The notes: generated by a model not told the origin, from the letters alone. A stretch of 64,000 nucleotides of DNA from Azospirillum sp. (GCA_027486405.1 JAIXPD010000007.1:24308-88307); one strand, 5' to 3'. Counted from the stretch's first letter, positions 26,726 to 36,947 are shown. Program-made: numbers and translations.

Positions 26726-28537
26726 TCACCCCTCGGCGCGCACCACCTGTTCGGCCCGGCGGCGGGTGTCGTCGGTCAGGCTGGCCAGCCCCCGCATCGT
26801 CGCCGCGATCTGCTCGCTGGCCGACGCGTTGGCGTGGGAGATGTGGGACAGCTCCATCAGCGCCTCTTCGATGGCGTCCACGCTCTGGCGCTGGCGCTCC
26901 ACCTCGTCCACGATGGTTTGCGACAGACGGTCGGTTTCGGCCATGGTCGCCGACACCTCCTGCATCCGGTCGCCGACCGACGCCGCCACCTCCAGCCCGC
27001 GCGCGATCCGCTCGTGGCTGCGGCGGGCCAGACCGGCGATCTCCTGCGCCAGCCCCAAGGTCTGCTGGGCCAGCGTGCCCACCGCCCCGGCGACCACCGA
27101 AAAACCGCGCCCATGCTCGCCCGCGCGCGACGCCTCGATCGACGCGTTCAGCGACAGGATGTTCGAATGGGCGGCCAGCTTGCTGATCGCCACCGTCACA
27201 CGGTTGATTTCGTTGCTCATTTCGGCGATCTCGCGCACGGCCTCGGCCATCGCGCCGACGTCGGCCAGCCCGGCGGCCAAACGGTCGGCGGAATCGCGCG
27301 AGCGTTCCTGACCGGTGCGCGACACGGCGGCCACCGCCGTCATCGCCTCCCGTGTTTCCAGGAAGGAGCGGCGCAGGCGTTCGACCGAGGCCATCTGCCC
27401 ATGCGCGCCGTCCGACACCTGGGCGATGGCGGCGGCGGCCTGCCCGGTGGCGATGGACACCTGCAAGGTCGCCTGCACCACCGTGTCGGACAAGGACCGG
27501 GTGTCCTCCAGCGCCTTCTTGAAGCGCTGCATGGCCTGGCCGAGGTCGGCCACCTCGTCGTCAAAGCGCGTCTGCGGGACCGACACGGTGACGTCGCCGT
27601 CGGCCAGACGGCCCAGCGCGTCGGTCATCCGCCGCAACGGCCCGATCACCCCCATGCGGACAATCGCCACCACCACGGCGAAGGCCAGCAACGACAAGGC
27701 CCCGGCGATGGCGGCGCTGCGCAGCCGCTCGCGGTTCAGCCGGTTGATCCGCGCCTCCACCAGATCGACGAACTGGCCATTGGCGGCGCGGGCGAAATGG
27801 TCGATGGCGTCGAAGGTCGTCGCCAGCAGGCCCGGGTTGGTCCCGCCATTGTCCAGCATGGTCATGGCGTGGCCCATCATCAGGCCAAAGGGCTGGAAGG
27901 TCTCGTTCAGCGTGTCGGCCATCGCCGGGTTGCCCTGCGGCCCGGTTGCCACGCCCACCGCCTCCTCGATGTCCTGCAACAGGCTTTCGATCCGCCCGTT
28001 GAACAAGGCCACGCTGGTGCTGTTGCCCGCGTCGCCGTTGCTCTCGCCGCCGCGCAGTTCGACCAACAGTTCACGCAGATCCGCCAGCCGCAGCACGAAC
28101 ACATCGCCCAGATAGAAGGACGCCATTTCCGGATCCAGCGGGATGCCCGACCGGTTGGCCACCTGCTGGACCAGTTTGCGCAAGGCGCGCCGCGCCTCCA
28201 TCTTGGTTGGGCTGCGGTCCTTGGCCCGCACCAGGGATTCCAGCTCCAGCGACTGGTCGGCGGTCCCGAACATGCCGCCGTAGCGTTCGCGCAATTCGGC
28301 CAGCGCCTGGGCCAGACCGCCGCTGTCCAGCGGTTGGCGCAGCACCAGCGCGCGGGTGATGGCGGCGTGCACCGCGTCGATGCCGCGCAGATAGGCGGCA
28401 CCATCGACCTCCCAGCGGGCTTGCTCGATCTGAACGGTGTGCGCCGCGTTCTGCGTCCACAGCCCGTACCCGATCGGAATCAGGAACAGGCAGGCGGCCA
28501 GGCCAAGGCGGGTTGCGATGCTCAATCGGCGGAGCAT
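26726..28537 (-). CDS. Transmembrane methyl-accepting chemotaxis protein with HAMP
   Basis: The 603-residue receptor starts at ATG 28537 behind AGGGAGG. A first membrane helix (about 10-28) is followed by a helical periplasmic sensor with DPEMASFYLGDVFVLRLADL, a block also common in sensor kinases with four-helix sensor bundles. The second membrane helix lies near 280-300, then HAMP, and a signalling hairpin with [20 protein letters not shown]. The gene overlaps the 3' end of cheA by 16 bases, so it is the last member of the chemosensory operon. No CheR-tethering pentapeptide is evident. Confidence 0.92.
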   Translation of the reverse strand: MLRRLSIATRLGLAACLFLIPIGYGLWTQNAAHTVQIEQARWEVDGAAYLRGIDAVHAAITRALVLRQPLDSGGLAQALAELRERYGGMFGTADQSLELESLVRAKDRSPTKMEARRALRKLVQQVANRSGIPLDPEMASFYLGDVFVLRLADLRELLVELRGGESNGDAGNSTSVALFNGRIESLLQDIEEAVGVATGPQGNPAMADTLNETFQPFGLMMGHAMTMLDNGGTNPGLLATTFDAIDHFARAANGQFVDLVEARINRLNRERLRSAAIAGALSLLAFAVVVAIVRMGVIGPLRRMTDALGRLADGDVTVSVPQTRFDDEVADLGQAMQRFKKALEDTRSLSDTVVQATLQVSIATGQAAAAIAQVSDGAHGQMASVERLRRSFLETREAMTAVAAVSRTGQERSRDSADRLAAGLADVGAMAEAVREIAEMSNEINRVTVAISKLAAHSNILSLNASIEASRAGEHGRGFSVVAGAVGTLAQQTLGLAQEIAGLARRSHERIARGLEVAASVGDRMQEVSATMAETDRLSQTIVDEVERQRQSVDAIEEALMELSHISHANASASEQIAATMRGLASLTDDTRRRAEQVVRAEG

Positions 28538-31377
28538 GGGTCCTCCCTGTCGCCGCTGCGACCATCGGGGTTGCTGTGGGAATCCGGTTCCAGCCAATCC
28601 ACCGCGCGGGCGAACAGGGTCGGGGTGTCCAGCGCGAACATGACGCTGCCCGCCCCGATCACCGCCGCCCCGGCGATCAGCGTGTTGTCTTCGATCAAGG
28701 GGTGCAGGCGTTTGAAAAACACCTCGCGCCGCACCGCCAGCCGGTCGATCATCAACCCGATCTGGGCGTCGCCGTCGTCGGCCACCACCACGGTCCGCCG
28801 GGTGACGGGATCCTCGGCACCGGCCGGGCGCAGGCCCAGCAGCGCGCCCAGATCGACCACCGGCAGAAAGCGCCCGCGCAACGACAGGCTCAACCGCCGT
28901 CCGATGCGGCGCAGCCGGTCGGGCGTGACCTCCACCACCTCGCGCACCGACCGTTCGTGGATCGCCACCAATTGCCCGGCCACCTCGGCGGTCAGCACCC
29001 GTTGCATGGCGGCGGAAACCGGAAACTCGATGGTCATCCGCGTGCCCTGGCCGGGGCGGCTGTCGATGGCCAGCGTGCCGCCCAGCTTCTTGATGGCGGT
29101 CAGCACGATGTCCATGCCCACCCCGCGCCCGGAGGTCGCCGTCACCTCGTCGCGGGTGGAAAAGCCGGGGAGCAGGATGAGGTTCAACGCCTCCGCGTCC
29201 GGCAGCGCCGCCGCTTCGGCCGCGCCGATCAACCCCTTGGACACCGCCTTGTCGCGCACGCGGGCGACGTCGATGCCGCCGCCGTCGTCCTCCACCTCGA
29301 CGATGGCGAGGCTGGCGGTCTGGCGGGCGCGGATGCGGATGGAGCCTTGCGCCGGTTTGCCCGCCGCCGCCCGCTTCTCCGGCGATTCGATGCCGTGATC
29401 GACGCTGTTGCGGACGATGTGGGTCAGCGGATCGACCAGCATTTCGATCATCGCCTTGTCCACCTGCACATCCTCGCCCGCCGTGGTCAGGCCGACCTCC
29501 TTGCCGACCAGAACGGCGGTGTCGCGGATCGGGCGCAGCAACCGGGAAAACAAGGTGCCGATGGGGACCACGCGCAGGGCCAGCGCCCCTTCGTACAATT
29601 GCCGCACCGCGCGGTCGAGCCGCCGCATCCCGTCATAGGTGGCCCGCGCCTTCGGGCTGGTCGGGCGGGTCCCCTCCTCCCCCAGCGTCAAGGACAGGGC
29701 GGTCAGGCCCAGGCGGAGTTCGCCGATCAGATCCATGAAACCGTCGATGGCCGCGCTCGGCACCCGCACCATCGCGTCGGCGGGCCGGGGTGCCCCACCG
29801 CCCGCCGATGCGGGAACCGGGACCGGAGCGGGTGCGGACGGCGCGACGGGGGCCGCCACCGGAGCCGCCGGAGCCACGCCCTCCGAAATCGGAACCGCCA
29901 TGGCGGGGGCGTTGGAAATCGCCGGAGGGTGCGCGGGCGCGCCGCCCAACTCCTCCCCCGGGGCGGCGTTGGCGTCGGTGCGGCGGATGGAGCGGACGCA
30001 GGCGCGCCCCGGATCCAGATCGGTCAGGGAACGGGCGAACACCGCCGCATCGCCGCGCACGGCGACCACATACTCGAACATCCCGCCGCGCAGGTCGAGG
30101 CGGGAGCGGTTGTACAGGCTGCGTTCGGCCCGCAGCGCCTCGGTGACGGCCTCGGCCGCCGCCGGGTCGTGTTCCAGATCCAGCAGCACCAGCAGCAGGG
30201 CGTTGCCGTCGGCCTCGGCCACCGCCATCCGCATCAGCGTGTCGGCGGGCCAGGCGTGGGCGTGTTCGGTCGGCGACACCACCGGGGCCTCTTCCGTCAC
30301 CACGCCTTCGGCCCCCAGCCAGCGGTCGCGCAGGGCGGCGATCTCGTCGCGCGGGATCTCCATGCCGGAACTAGCGGCGATGCCGGTCAGGGCGCAGAGG
30401 TCGGCCAGTTCATCGACGTCCGGCGTCTCCTCCCCGCGCAGCAGGCGGGCGGCGATCAGGTCGGCCAGTTCCGCCCCGGCGTCGATCTCCAGCCCGACGA
30501 ACAGGCGGGCGGCGTGCAGCCAGACGGCGGGATCCTCCGGCGTGGATTTCAAAGACCCGGCCTGCTCCAGCAGCAGATCGGCGAACAGCGTTTCCAGCGC
30601 CGCCGACAGGGCGAAGGCCCCGACGCTCTCCCCGCTGGCCGCCTCCACCGCGCGCAGGCGCAGGACCAGATCGAGCCAGCCCCAGCGCCCGGCCCCGCCA
30701 CCGGCCAGCCGGAACGCCGCGCCGACCACCCCATGCAGGTCGGCGGGTTCGGCGGCCTCGACCAGCGCCAGCGCCGCTTCGCCCGGATCCTCGGCGTCGA
30801 TGGCCCCGATCAGACCCAGAACCGCGTCCTGCATCCGCTCCAGCACCGCCGGATCGACGGTCAAAGCGGGCGGGCGGTCCGCCGCCGGGGTTGCCACCGG
30901 AACGGCAATCGGTTCCGCCGCCGGTGGGGCGGCGGGCGGCGGGGTCACGGAGGCGACGGGGGCCGGGGTGGCCGGTGGCGTCGGCGCTCCACCGCCGGTC
31001 AGATGGCCTTTCAACCGGGCGACGATGGCGGCGTTCACCGGCTGGTCGGTGCGGGTGGCCATGGCCGTGTCTTGCAGACGGCGCATCTCGTCCACCGCCT
31101 CCAGCAGGGCGCTGACCAGATCGGTGTCGAGCGCGCGCTTTCCGGCACGGACCAGATGCAGCACGTCTTCGGCCGCGTGCGCAACCGTTTCGATGCAGCG
31201 CAGGGCCAGCGCCGCCGACCCGCCCTTGACCGAATGGAAGGCGCGGAACAGCTCGTCCACCCGCGCCGGATCGACCGGGCTGGCGGCCAGGATCCCTTCG
31301 ATGGCGGCGAGATACTCGTCGAGTTCGGCCCCGAACAGCGACCAGAATTCCTCAATGGGATCGTCCAGGCCGCTCAT
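28522..31377 (-). CDS. cheA: Chemotaxis-type histidine kinase CheA
   Basis: The 951-residue kinase has an N-terminal HPt domain (phospho-acceptor H48 in FHSVKGGSAAL). A long Ala/Pro-rich and helical middle (about 110-540) may include a degenerate second HPt-like segment. A dimerisation helix near RVPSAAIDGFMDLIGELRLG leads to the ATPase domain (DPLTHIVRNSVDHGIESPEK, VEDDGGGID, SGRGVGMDIV) and the C-terminal CheW-like P5 domain. It is much longer than E. coli CheA because of the middle region. The start at 31377 overlaps the cheB stop as ATGA. It anchors a complete sensory cluster whose output (motility or another process) cannot be read from the sequence. Confidence 0.95.
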   Translation of the reverse strand: MSGLDDPIEEFWSLFGAELDEYLAAIEGILAASPVDPARVDELFRAFHSVKGGSAALALRCIETVAHAAEDVLHLVRAGKRALDTDLVSALLEAVDEMRRLQDTAMATRTDQPVNAAIVARLKGHLTGGGAPTPPATPAPVASVTPPPAAPPAAEPIAVPVATPAADRPPALTVDPAVLERMQDAVLGLIGAIDAEDPGEAALALVEAAEPADLHGVVGAAFRLAGGGAGRWGWLDLVLRLRAVEAASGESVGAFALSAALETLFADLLLEQAGSLKSTPEDPAVWLHAARLFVGLEIDAGAELADLIAARLLRGEETPDVDELADLCALTGIAASSGMEIPRDEIAALRDRWLGAEGVVTEEAPVVSPTEHAHAWPADTLMRMAVAEADGNALLLVLLDLEHDPAAAEAVTEALRAERSLYNRSRLDLRGGMFEYVVAVRGDAAVFARSLTDLDPGRACVRSIRRTDANAAPGEELGGAPAHPPAISNAPAMAVPISEGVAPAAPVAAPVAPSAPAPVPVPASAGGGAPRPADAMVRVPSAAIDGFMDLIGELRLGLTALSLTLGEEGTRPTSPKARATYDGMRRLDRAVRQLYEGALALRVVPIGTLFSRLLRPIRDTAVLVGKEVGLTTAGEDVQVDKAMIEMLVDPLTHIVRNSVDHGIESPEKRAAAGKPAQGSIRIRARQTASLAIVEVEDDGGGIDVARVRDKAVSKGLIGAAEAAALPDAEALNLILLPGFSTRDEVTATSGRGVGMDIVLTAIKKLGGTLAIDSRPGQGTRMTIEFPVSAAMQRVLTAEVAGQLVAIHERSVREVVEVTPDRLRRIGRRLSLSLRGRFLPVVDLGALLGLRPAGAEDPVTRRTVVVADDGDAQIGLMIDRLAVRREVFFKRLHPLIEDNTLIAGAAVIGAGSVMFALDTPTLFARAVDWLEPDSHSNPDGRSGDREDPCSAD

Positions 31378-32615
31378 CCATCCCTCCCCGCCAACAGCGC
31401 CAGACGCCGCCCCAGCGCCGCCGGTTCGCCCACCTCGCTCGCCAGCCCGGCGTCGATGGCCGAGCGGGGCATCCCCCAGATCACCGCACTGGCCGGATCC
31501 TGCACCAGCACCGCCGCGCCGCGTTGGGCCAGGGCGCGGGCACCGTCGCACCCATCGCTGCCCATGCCGGTGAGGATCACCCCGACCGGACGGCGCGCGG
31601 TCAGCGCGGCGGAGCGGAACAGGATGTCGGCGTTGGGGCGATAGACCGCGCTGCCACCGTCGAGCAGCCGCAGGGCAAACACGTTGGGGCGCAGGCGGAA
31701 CACCTCGGCGTTGCGGCCGCCGGGCAGCAGATAGACGGTGTTGGCCACCAGCTCCTTGCCATCCTCGGCCTCCACCACCGCCACGCCCAGGGTGGCGGCC
31801 AGCGAATCCGCCAGACTGCGGCTGAACACCGCCGGGATGTGCTGGGCGATCACGATGGGGGCGGGATAGGGGCAAAGCGGGCGCAGGAACTCCGGCAGGG
31901 TTTGCGGCCCGCCGGTGGAGGACGCGACCGTCACCAGATCAGGCACACCGGTCATCGTCACCGCGCGCAGCGACGGCAGCAACCCAACCCGGTGATGGGC
32001 CGCCGCCAACGCCCGCGCGGACGGGGTGGAAGTCGCCTCAGCCGGGGCACCGGTGGGCGATGCGGATGGCGCGGATGGCGCGGATGACACGGTCGGCGCG
32101 CTGTCCGGGCCGCCATGCTCCCCCGTCGGGGCGGGCGGAACGGCGGGAACCTCGGCGTCCGCGCGCGGGCGGGACGGCGGGCGGTCGCGCCCGGTCAGGA
32201 TGGCGGCGGCGACCGCCAGCTTGCTGCGCAGCAACTCGCCGACCTGGGCCAGATCGGTTTTGAAATGCTCCGACGCCTTGGGCACGAAATCGATGGCCCC
32301 GGCGCTCAGCGCCGACAGGGTCAGGGCCGCCCCCTGCGTGGTGAAGGCGCTGACCATGATGACGACCGGCGCGCCGCCGGGCGGCGGCCGCACCCGCTTC
32401 AGCACGCCGATGCCGTCCAGGGCGGGCATGTCGAGGTCCAGCGTCACCACGTCGGGGCGCAGGTTGCGGATCGCCTCAACGCCGCTCAGGCCGTCGTTGG
32501 CCTCCCCCACCACGACAAAACCGGGGGTGTGGCCGACGATGTGGCGCAGCGACGCCCGCATGAAGGCGGAATCGTCGATGATGAGGACGCGCAAGGGGAC
32601 GGGCGACATCGGCAT
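31374..32615 (-). CDS. cheB: Protein-glutamate methylesterase CheB
   Basis: The 413-residue response regulator/esterase demethylates receptors. Its receiver domain has an acidic pocket LIIDDSA and phospho-acceptor D60 in VVTLDLDMPALDG. A Pro/Ser/Ala linker (about 150-215) precedes the catalytic domain, which has the serine in VASSTGGPQTL, the histidine in IVIAQHIPAVF and the aspartate in VILTGMGSDGCDG. The start shares one base with the stop of the upstream cheW-type gene (TGATG). All catalytic residues are present. Confidence 0.95.
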   Translation of the reverse strand: MPMSPVPLRVLIIDDSAFMRASLRHIVGHTPGFVVVGEANDGLSGVEAIRNLRPDVVTLDLDMPALDGIGVLKRVRPPPGGAPVVIMVSAFTTQGAALTLSALSAGAIDFVPKASEHFKTDLAQVGELLRSKLAVAAAILTGRDRPPSRPRADAEVPAVPPAPTGEHGGPDSAPTVSSAPSAPSASPTGAPAEATSTPSARALAAAHHRVGLLPSLRAVTMTGVPDLVTVASSTGGPQTLPEFLRPLCPYPAPIVIAQHIPAVFSRSLADSLAATLGVAVVEAEDGKELVANTVYLLPGGRNAEVFRLRPNVFALRLLDGGSAVYRPNADILFRSAALTARRPVGVILTGMGSDGCDGARALAQRGAAVLVQDPASAVIWGMPRSAIDAGLASEVGEPAALGRRLALLAGRDG

Positions 32616-33577
32616 CAGGCGACCGCCCCCGTCCCGGCGTCCGCGCCGACCAGATCCCGCAACAGCGCCTCGCCGGTGATGATGGAATAGGCCTGATCCT
32701 TTTGCCGCCCGATCCCGGCGATGCCGGGGGACGGGAACCATTCCGGCTCCGTCGCGTCGCGCCGCAGCGGCAACGGGCGCAAAATCGCGTCCACCCGCAA
32801 GGCCAACGGCCCGACGGAGGAGGACAGCACGACGAAATCGGCCCGCTCGGGCAAGGGATCCGGCTCGGCCAGATCCAGCACCGGGACCACCGCGCCGATC
32901 ACCTCCACCGCGCAGCGGATGCGCCCGCTGGCCCCCGGAACCCGGAACAGGCGTTGGCGGTAGAGGATGCGGCGGACATCGGCGTAACCAGCGGCGTAGG
33001 CGCGGCCATCCACGGTGAAAATCAGGTGCATCGGCCCGTCGTCGGCAGCGCTTCCGGCACCCTCCCCGGTGCCGTGCGCGCGGCCCAAGGCGGCGACGGC
33101 GGCCGACGCCACCACGTGGGAGGCCGACGGCACATCGGCCACGCCATCGGCGGCCAGGACGAAGGCCCGGCCGATGCCCTCGATCACCGCCGCCGCCCGG
33201 CACATCCGCCCCGGCGGAATCCAGGGCGCGGAACCGAAGGCGGTCGGTTGCCGGAATCCCAGCACGCTGTCGGCCAGCAGCCCCACCGTGCCCGCCGGTC
33301 CGTGCAGCAACACCACGTCGCCGCGCCGTTCCGGCGGGGCGTCGAACAGATTGGCCGGATCGACCACCGGGATGAAGCCGCCGTTGTGCAGCAGCACCGC
33401 CGCCACCAGCGGCGTCGGGTAGCCGGGCGGATCGAGCGTCGGTTCCTCAACGATCTCCAGCACGTCGGCGGTCGGGCAGCAATAAATCTGCCCGCGCCGC
33501 TCGAACACCAGGACCGGCGGCGACGGGGCGGCGGCGTCCGCAGGAACGGGCCGGTCAGCGGCCGGATGGACGGTCAT
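32615..33577 (-). CDS. cheW: CheW-type coupling protein with two CheW-like domains
   Basis: The 320-residue protein is about twice the usual CheW length. Two coupling domains are visible: one with VLEIVEEPTLDPPGYPTPLV and HNGGFIPVVDPANLFDAPPE, the other with VRRILYRQRLFRVPGASGRI and IGAVVPVLDLAEPDPLPERA. Such tandem proteins can bridge receptors and CheA or hold larger arrays. Its first 23 bases overlap the end of cheR, and its stop touches the cheB start. Assignment rests on domain pattern and position. Confidence 0.85.
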   Translation of the reverse strand: MTVHPAADRPVPADAAAPSPPVLVFERRGQIYCCPTADVLEIVEEPTLDPPGYPTPLVAAVLLHNGGFIPVVDPANLFDAPPERRGDVVLLHGPAGTVGLLADSVLGFRQPTAFGSAPWIPPGRMCRAAAVIEGIGRAFVLAADGVADVPSASHVVASAAVAALGRAHGTGEGAGSAADDGPMHLIFTVDGRAYAAGYADVRRILYRQRLFRVPGASGRIRCAVEVIGAVVPVLDLAEPDPLPERADFVVLSSSVGPLALRVDAILRPLPLRRDATEPEWFPSPGIAGIGRQKDQAYSIITGEALLRDLVGADAGTGAVA

Positions 33578-34412
33578 CGACGCTCCCCTTGACGAACAGC
33601 CCGGCTCCGTCGCGGAACAGGGGGGTGAAGCCAAACGCCTGCGGGTCGGTGGGGGGTGCGCTGTCGCCCGGCCCCAGCAGCAGCAGGCCGCCCGGACGCA
33701 CCGCCGCCGCCAGCGCGGCGAAGGCCACCCGACGCGCGGCGTCATCCATGTAAATCAGAACGTTGCGGCACACCACCGCGTCGAAGAACAGCGGGGCGGG
33801 CGGGGTTTTCAGGATGTTGTGTTCGGCAAACCGCACCACCGCGCGGATCGGATCGGCCACGCGACGGCGGCCGTCCCCGGTCGGGGGCAAATCGGCGTCA
33901 TCCTCCGGCCCGACCTGGCGGCAGGGCGACATCGGGCCGGTGCGGTACAGCGCCTCCCGCGCCACCGCCAAGGCGGACCGGGAAATGTCGGTGCCCAGCA
34001 CGCTGACGTTGCGGCCCAGGCGGCGCAGGGTGATGGCCAGCGAATAGGCCTCCTCCCCCGTCGCGCAGCCCGCCGACCACAGGGCCAGCGTGGTGTCCGG
34101 GTGGGTGGCCGCCCAATCGCCCAGCAGGGACGCCATCAGCCCCAATTGGCGGCGGTCGCGGAAGAAATAGGTTTCCCGGTTGGTCGCGCCGTCGATCAGG
34201 CGGGCAACCAGGGCGTCGCGCGCCGCCCCGCTGGCCAGCGCCGCGCCGGGTGGCAGATGATCGCACGCCTCGATCAGGCGGGCACCCACCGGCCCGCTGG
34301 GGTTGGCCCCGATCAGGCGGCAGGTGTCCAACGCCAGCGCCGACGCGCCCCCGGCGGCTGCCGCCACCGCCGCGCGCGGGGGAAAGGGGTCCTGGGGCGG
34401 CAGGCCGGACAT
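33555..34412 (-). CDS. cheR: Chemotaxis protein methyltransferase CheR
   Basis: The 285-residue S-adenosylmethionine-dependent methyltransferase acts on receptor glutamates. Family blocks are IDGATNRETYFFRDRRQLGL, LWSAGCATGEEAYSLAITLR (SAM-binding), VLGTDISRSALAVAREALY and FDAVVCRNVLIYMDDAARR. ATG 34412 begins one base inside the stop of the receiver-only gene. The 3' end overlaps the cheW-type gene by 23 bases. The C terminus shows no TPR extension. Confidence 0.94.
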   Translation of the reverse strand: MSGLPPQDPFPPRAAVAAAAGGASALALDTCRLIGANPSGPVGARLIEACDHLPPGAALASGAARDALVARLIDGATNRETYFFRDRRQLGLMASLLGDWAATHPDTTLALWSAGCATGEEAYSLAITLRRLGRNVSVLGTDISRSALAVAREALYRTGPMSPCRQVGPEDDADLPPTGDGRRRVADPIRAVVRFAEHNILKTPPAPLFFDAVVCRNVLIYMDDAARRVAFAALAAAVRPGGLLLLGPGDSAPPTDPQAFGFTPLFRDGAGLFVKGSVDDRPSGR

Positions 34413-34855
34413 CAGCCCTCCCCGGGCACGGCCAACGCCGCCCGCATGGCCGACAGGATGGCGCGGCCGCTGACCTCGGCCAGATCGGCGCTGACCGCGC
34501 CGGATGGCTTGGCGACCACCGCCGACGCCCCGGCCATCAGGCAGGCGCGGCGTTCGGCCGATCCCGGCCCGGCGATGGACGACACCACCACGACCATCGC
34601 GTCGCTGACCGCGCGGATGGCGGGCAACGCCTCCAACCCGCCCATCACCGGCATTTCCAGATCCAGCAGGCACAGGTCGGGCCGCAGCTCGCGCGCTTGC
34701 GCCACCGCCGCGCGCCCGTCCGCCGCCGTGCCAACGACCTGCCAACGCGGCGCGCCATCGGCGTCGCGGTCGCTGTCCAACAGCCGGGACAGCAGGCTGC
34801 GCATCATCGACGAATCATCGACGATCAACACGCCGGGCGCGGCGGCCCCGGTCAT
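34412..34855 (-). CDS. Stand-alone receiver-domain protein resembling the CheB receiver
   Basis: The 147-residue protein consists of one response-regulator receiver with acidic residues D13/D14, phospho-acceptor D65 in LCLLDLEMPVMGG and lysine K116 in VVAKPSG. The sequence around the lysine (GASAVVAKPSGAVSADLAEV) resembles the receiver of CheB more than CheY, yet no esterase domain follows. It could be a phosphate sink or a competing regulator of CheA. It is wedged between an mcp and cheR with one-base stop/start overlaps on both sides. Confidence 0.85.
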   Translation of the reverse strand: MTGAAAPGVLIVDDSSMMRSLLSRLLDSDRDADGAPRWQVVGTAADGRAAVAQARELRPDLCLLDLEMPVMGGLEALPAIRAVSDAMVVVVSSIAGPGSAERRACLMAGASAVVAKPSGAVSADLAEVSGRAILSAMRAALAVPGEG

Positions 34856-36528
34856 CAGGCGGCCTTGTCCGAATCGTCGCCGTCGGCGTCATCCGCCGCC
34901 GACGCGCCCGACTCGGCCACCGTATCCGTTGCCGAATCCGTCGCCGCTTCGGTCGCCTTGCGCAGGCGGCCCGATTCGGCCATCCGGCGGGTGCTGTCGG
35001 CCAGCCGGGTCAGCTCCACCATGGTCGCCGCGATCTCCTCGCACGCGGTGGCGTTGGCGTTGGCGGTTTCGGTCAGGCGCTGCAAGCTCGCCTCGATCTG
35101 CTGAAGAACGGCCCCCTGCTCCTCCATCGATTTGGCGATGTCTTCGGACAGGCTGTCCGTCTCGTTGATCGCGGCGGCGACGCTGTTCATCACCCCGCTC
35201 ACATCCGTGGCGATGCTGACGCCGTTCTGGATGCGCGCGCCGCTGTCCGCCGCCAGCAGGGCGATTTCCTGGGCCAGATCGGCGGTCTGCTGGGCCAGAT
35301 TGCCGACCTCCTCCGCCACCACGGAGAAACCACGGCCATGCTCGCCCGCGCGGGCCGCCTCGATGGCGGCGTTGAGCGACAGGATGTTGGAGCGGGTGGC
35401 GAGTTCGCTGATGCTCTGGGTGATGGCGTTGATGCGGGCGCTGGTGACGGCGATTTCCTGCACCGCCCCCGTCATCGCCGTGATCTGCGTCAGCCCCCCG
35501 GCAAGCTGGGTGGCCGCCTGACGGGAGCAATGCTTGGCCGACAGGCTGACCGACGCGATGGTGCCGATGATCGCCGTGGTGCGCGACACCGAGTTGGTGA
35601 TCGTCTCCACCGATTGCATTTGCCGTTGCGACCCGCCCGACACCTGATCGACCGCCGCCGCCGCCTGGCTGGTCGCGGCGGCCACCTGTTCGGCGGTGGA
35701 CTGGGTGCGGCGGGCCAGATCGTCGGCCCCGCGCAGGGTGTCCTTGAGCAACTGCACCGCCCGCGCGATGTCGCCGATCTCGTCCCGGCGATCCAGGCCG
35801 CGCACCCGGCGGTCGAGTTTTCCCCCCAACAGCGCCTTGGCCGTGCCGATCAGCGTGTGCAGCGGGCGCACCACCGTCAGGCGCAGCAGCAGGAAGGCGA
35901 ACAGGAAGGCCCCGGCCAGCGCCAGACCGACGATGCGCACCACCGTCATGCTGGCGGCGTTGGCGTTGGCCGAGGCGGTGCGGGCCTGGTTGCGCGCCTG
36001 GTCCTGGGCCTGTTCGATCAGGGTGGTCATCAGACCGTCGAACTCTTCGACCGCAGCGGTGACGGCGCGGCTCTGGTCGCGCAGCGCGTCCGGCGGCGCG
36101 CCGGGGGTCAGGGCAAATTTCGCCGCCACCAGCGTGTCGATGCGCTGGGTCAGTCGGTCGAACGCCTCGCGCGCCACCTTCAACTCCCGCGACTGGGCGG
36201 GCAGATTGCGTTCGGCCTCCGCCATCTGGGTGACGAAGGCGATGGCCTCATCCTTCAACCGGCCGGAGGTTTGGCGCGCGCGCAGGCCGCTCGGCTCGCT
36301 CAGGGTTTCGAAGGCCAGACGCACGGCGTTCATCGCCGTCCCGCGCGAACGCGCCATCCAGACGATGCCAACCGCGTCGTGGTCGATCAGGCTGATCAAC
36401 TCGCTTTCGCTGTTGTTCTGAATCGCGTTGATCCGGTCGATTCCGACGAACACGACCCCCGCCAGCACGGTCAGGATCAGCAGAACCTTGCCAATCAGCG
36501 GCACGGACAGGGCCGTTTTCATCGCCAT
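34855..36528 (-). CDS. Transmembrane methyl-accepting chemotaxis protein with HAMP
   Basis: The 557-residue receptor uses the ATG at 36528, behind GGGAG; an upstream GTG adds three residues. Membrane helices lie at about 9-30 and 195-220 and flank a helical periplasmic sensor. HAMP follows, then a signalling hairpin with [20 protein letters not shown]. The C terminus is an acidic Ala/Asp/Ser-rich tail. It is located between cheY and the receiver-only gene, sharing one base with the latter. This is probably one of the two dedicated receptors of the cluster. Confidence 0.93.
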   Translation of the reverse strand: MAMKTALSVPLIGKVLLILTVLAGVVFVGIDRINAIQNNSESELISLIDHDAVGIVWMARSRGTAMNAVRLAFETLSEPSGLRARQTSGRLKDEAIAFVTQMAEAERNLPAQSRELKVAREAFDRLTQRIDTLVAAKFALTPGAPPDALRDQSRAVTAAVEEFDGLMTTLIEQAQDQARNQARTASANANAASMTVVRIVGLALAGAFLFAFLLLRLTVVRPLHTLIGTAKALLGGKLDRRVRGLDRRDEIGDIARAVQLLKDTLRGADDLARRTQSTAEQVAAATSQAAAAVDQVSGGSQRQMQSVETITNSVSRTTAIIGTIASVSLSAKHCSRQAATQLAGGLTQITAMTGAVQEIAVTSARINAITQSISELATRSNILSLNAAIEAARAGEHGRGFSVVAEEVGNLAQQTADLAQEIALLAADSGARIQNGVSIATDVSGVMNSVAAAINETDSLSEDIAKSMEEQGAVLQQIEASLQRLTETANANATACEEIAATMVELTRLADSTRRMAESGRLRKATEAATDSATDTVAESGASAADDADGDDSDKAA

Positions 36529-36557
36529 CCCCCACACTCCCGGATTTCAGGTCAGAA

Positions 36558-36947
36558 TCACGTCAATTTCCCAAGGGCCGCTTCGACCCGCACCTTCAAA
36601 TCCTTCACCGCCACCGGCTTGCGCAGGAACAGCCGGACCCCGGCGGCGATCGCCGTCTTGACCGAGCTTTCCTCCGCGTTGCCCGTCACCATGATGATCG
36701 GCAGCTTGGCGGTTTTCGGGTTGCCGCGCAGCATCTTGAACAGGGTCAGCCCGTCGGTCCCGGGCATGTTCCAGTCCAGCGTCATCAGATCGAATTCGGA
36801 GGACAGCACCGCGTCGATCGCCGACACCGCCGACGTGCATTCGGTGACGTTGCGCACGCCCAATTGCGCGAACGCGTAACGATGCAGGCGCAGCATGCTT
36901 TCCTGATCGTCCACGCAAATGATCTTGAGCTGGTCGGCCCGAGGCAT
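36558..36947 (-). CDS. cheY: CheY-like response regulator
   Basis: The 129-residue single receiver has acidic D13/D14 (CVDDQES), phospho-acceptor D58 in MTLDWNMPGTDG, T88 in IIMVTGNAEESS and K110 in FLRKPV. It is the first gene of the chemosensory operon, 29 bases before the receptor gene. It is expected to carry the phosphate signal from CheA to a motor or other target. All residues needed for phosphorylation are present. Confidence 0.92.
   Translation of the reverse strand: MPRADQLKIICVDDQESMLRLHRYAFAQLGVRNVTECTSAVSAIDAVLSSEFDLMTLDWNMPGTDGLTLFKMLRGNPKTAKLPIIMVTGNAEESSVKTAIAAGVRLFLRKPVAVKDLKVRVEAALGKLT

Noticed and set aside
28513..31644. Long plus-strand frames opposite cheA
   Set aside because: The CheA domains on the minus strand are unmistakable, and the antisense product has no recognisable motif.
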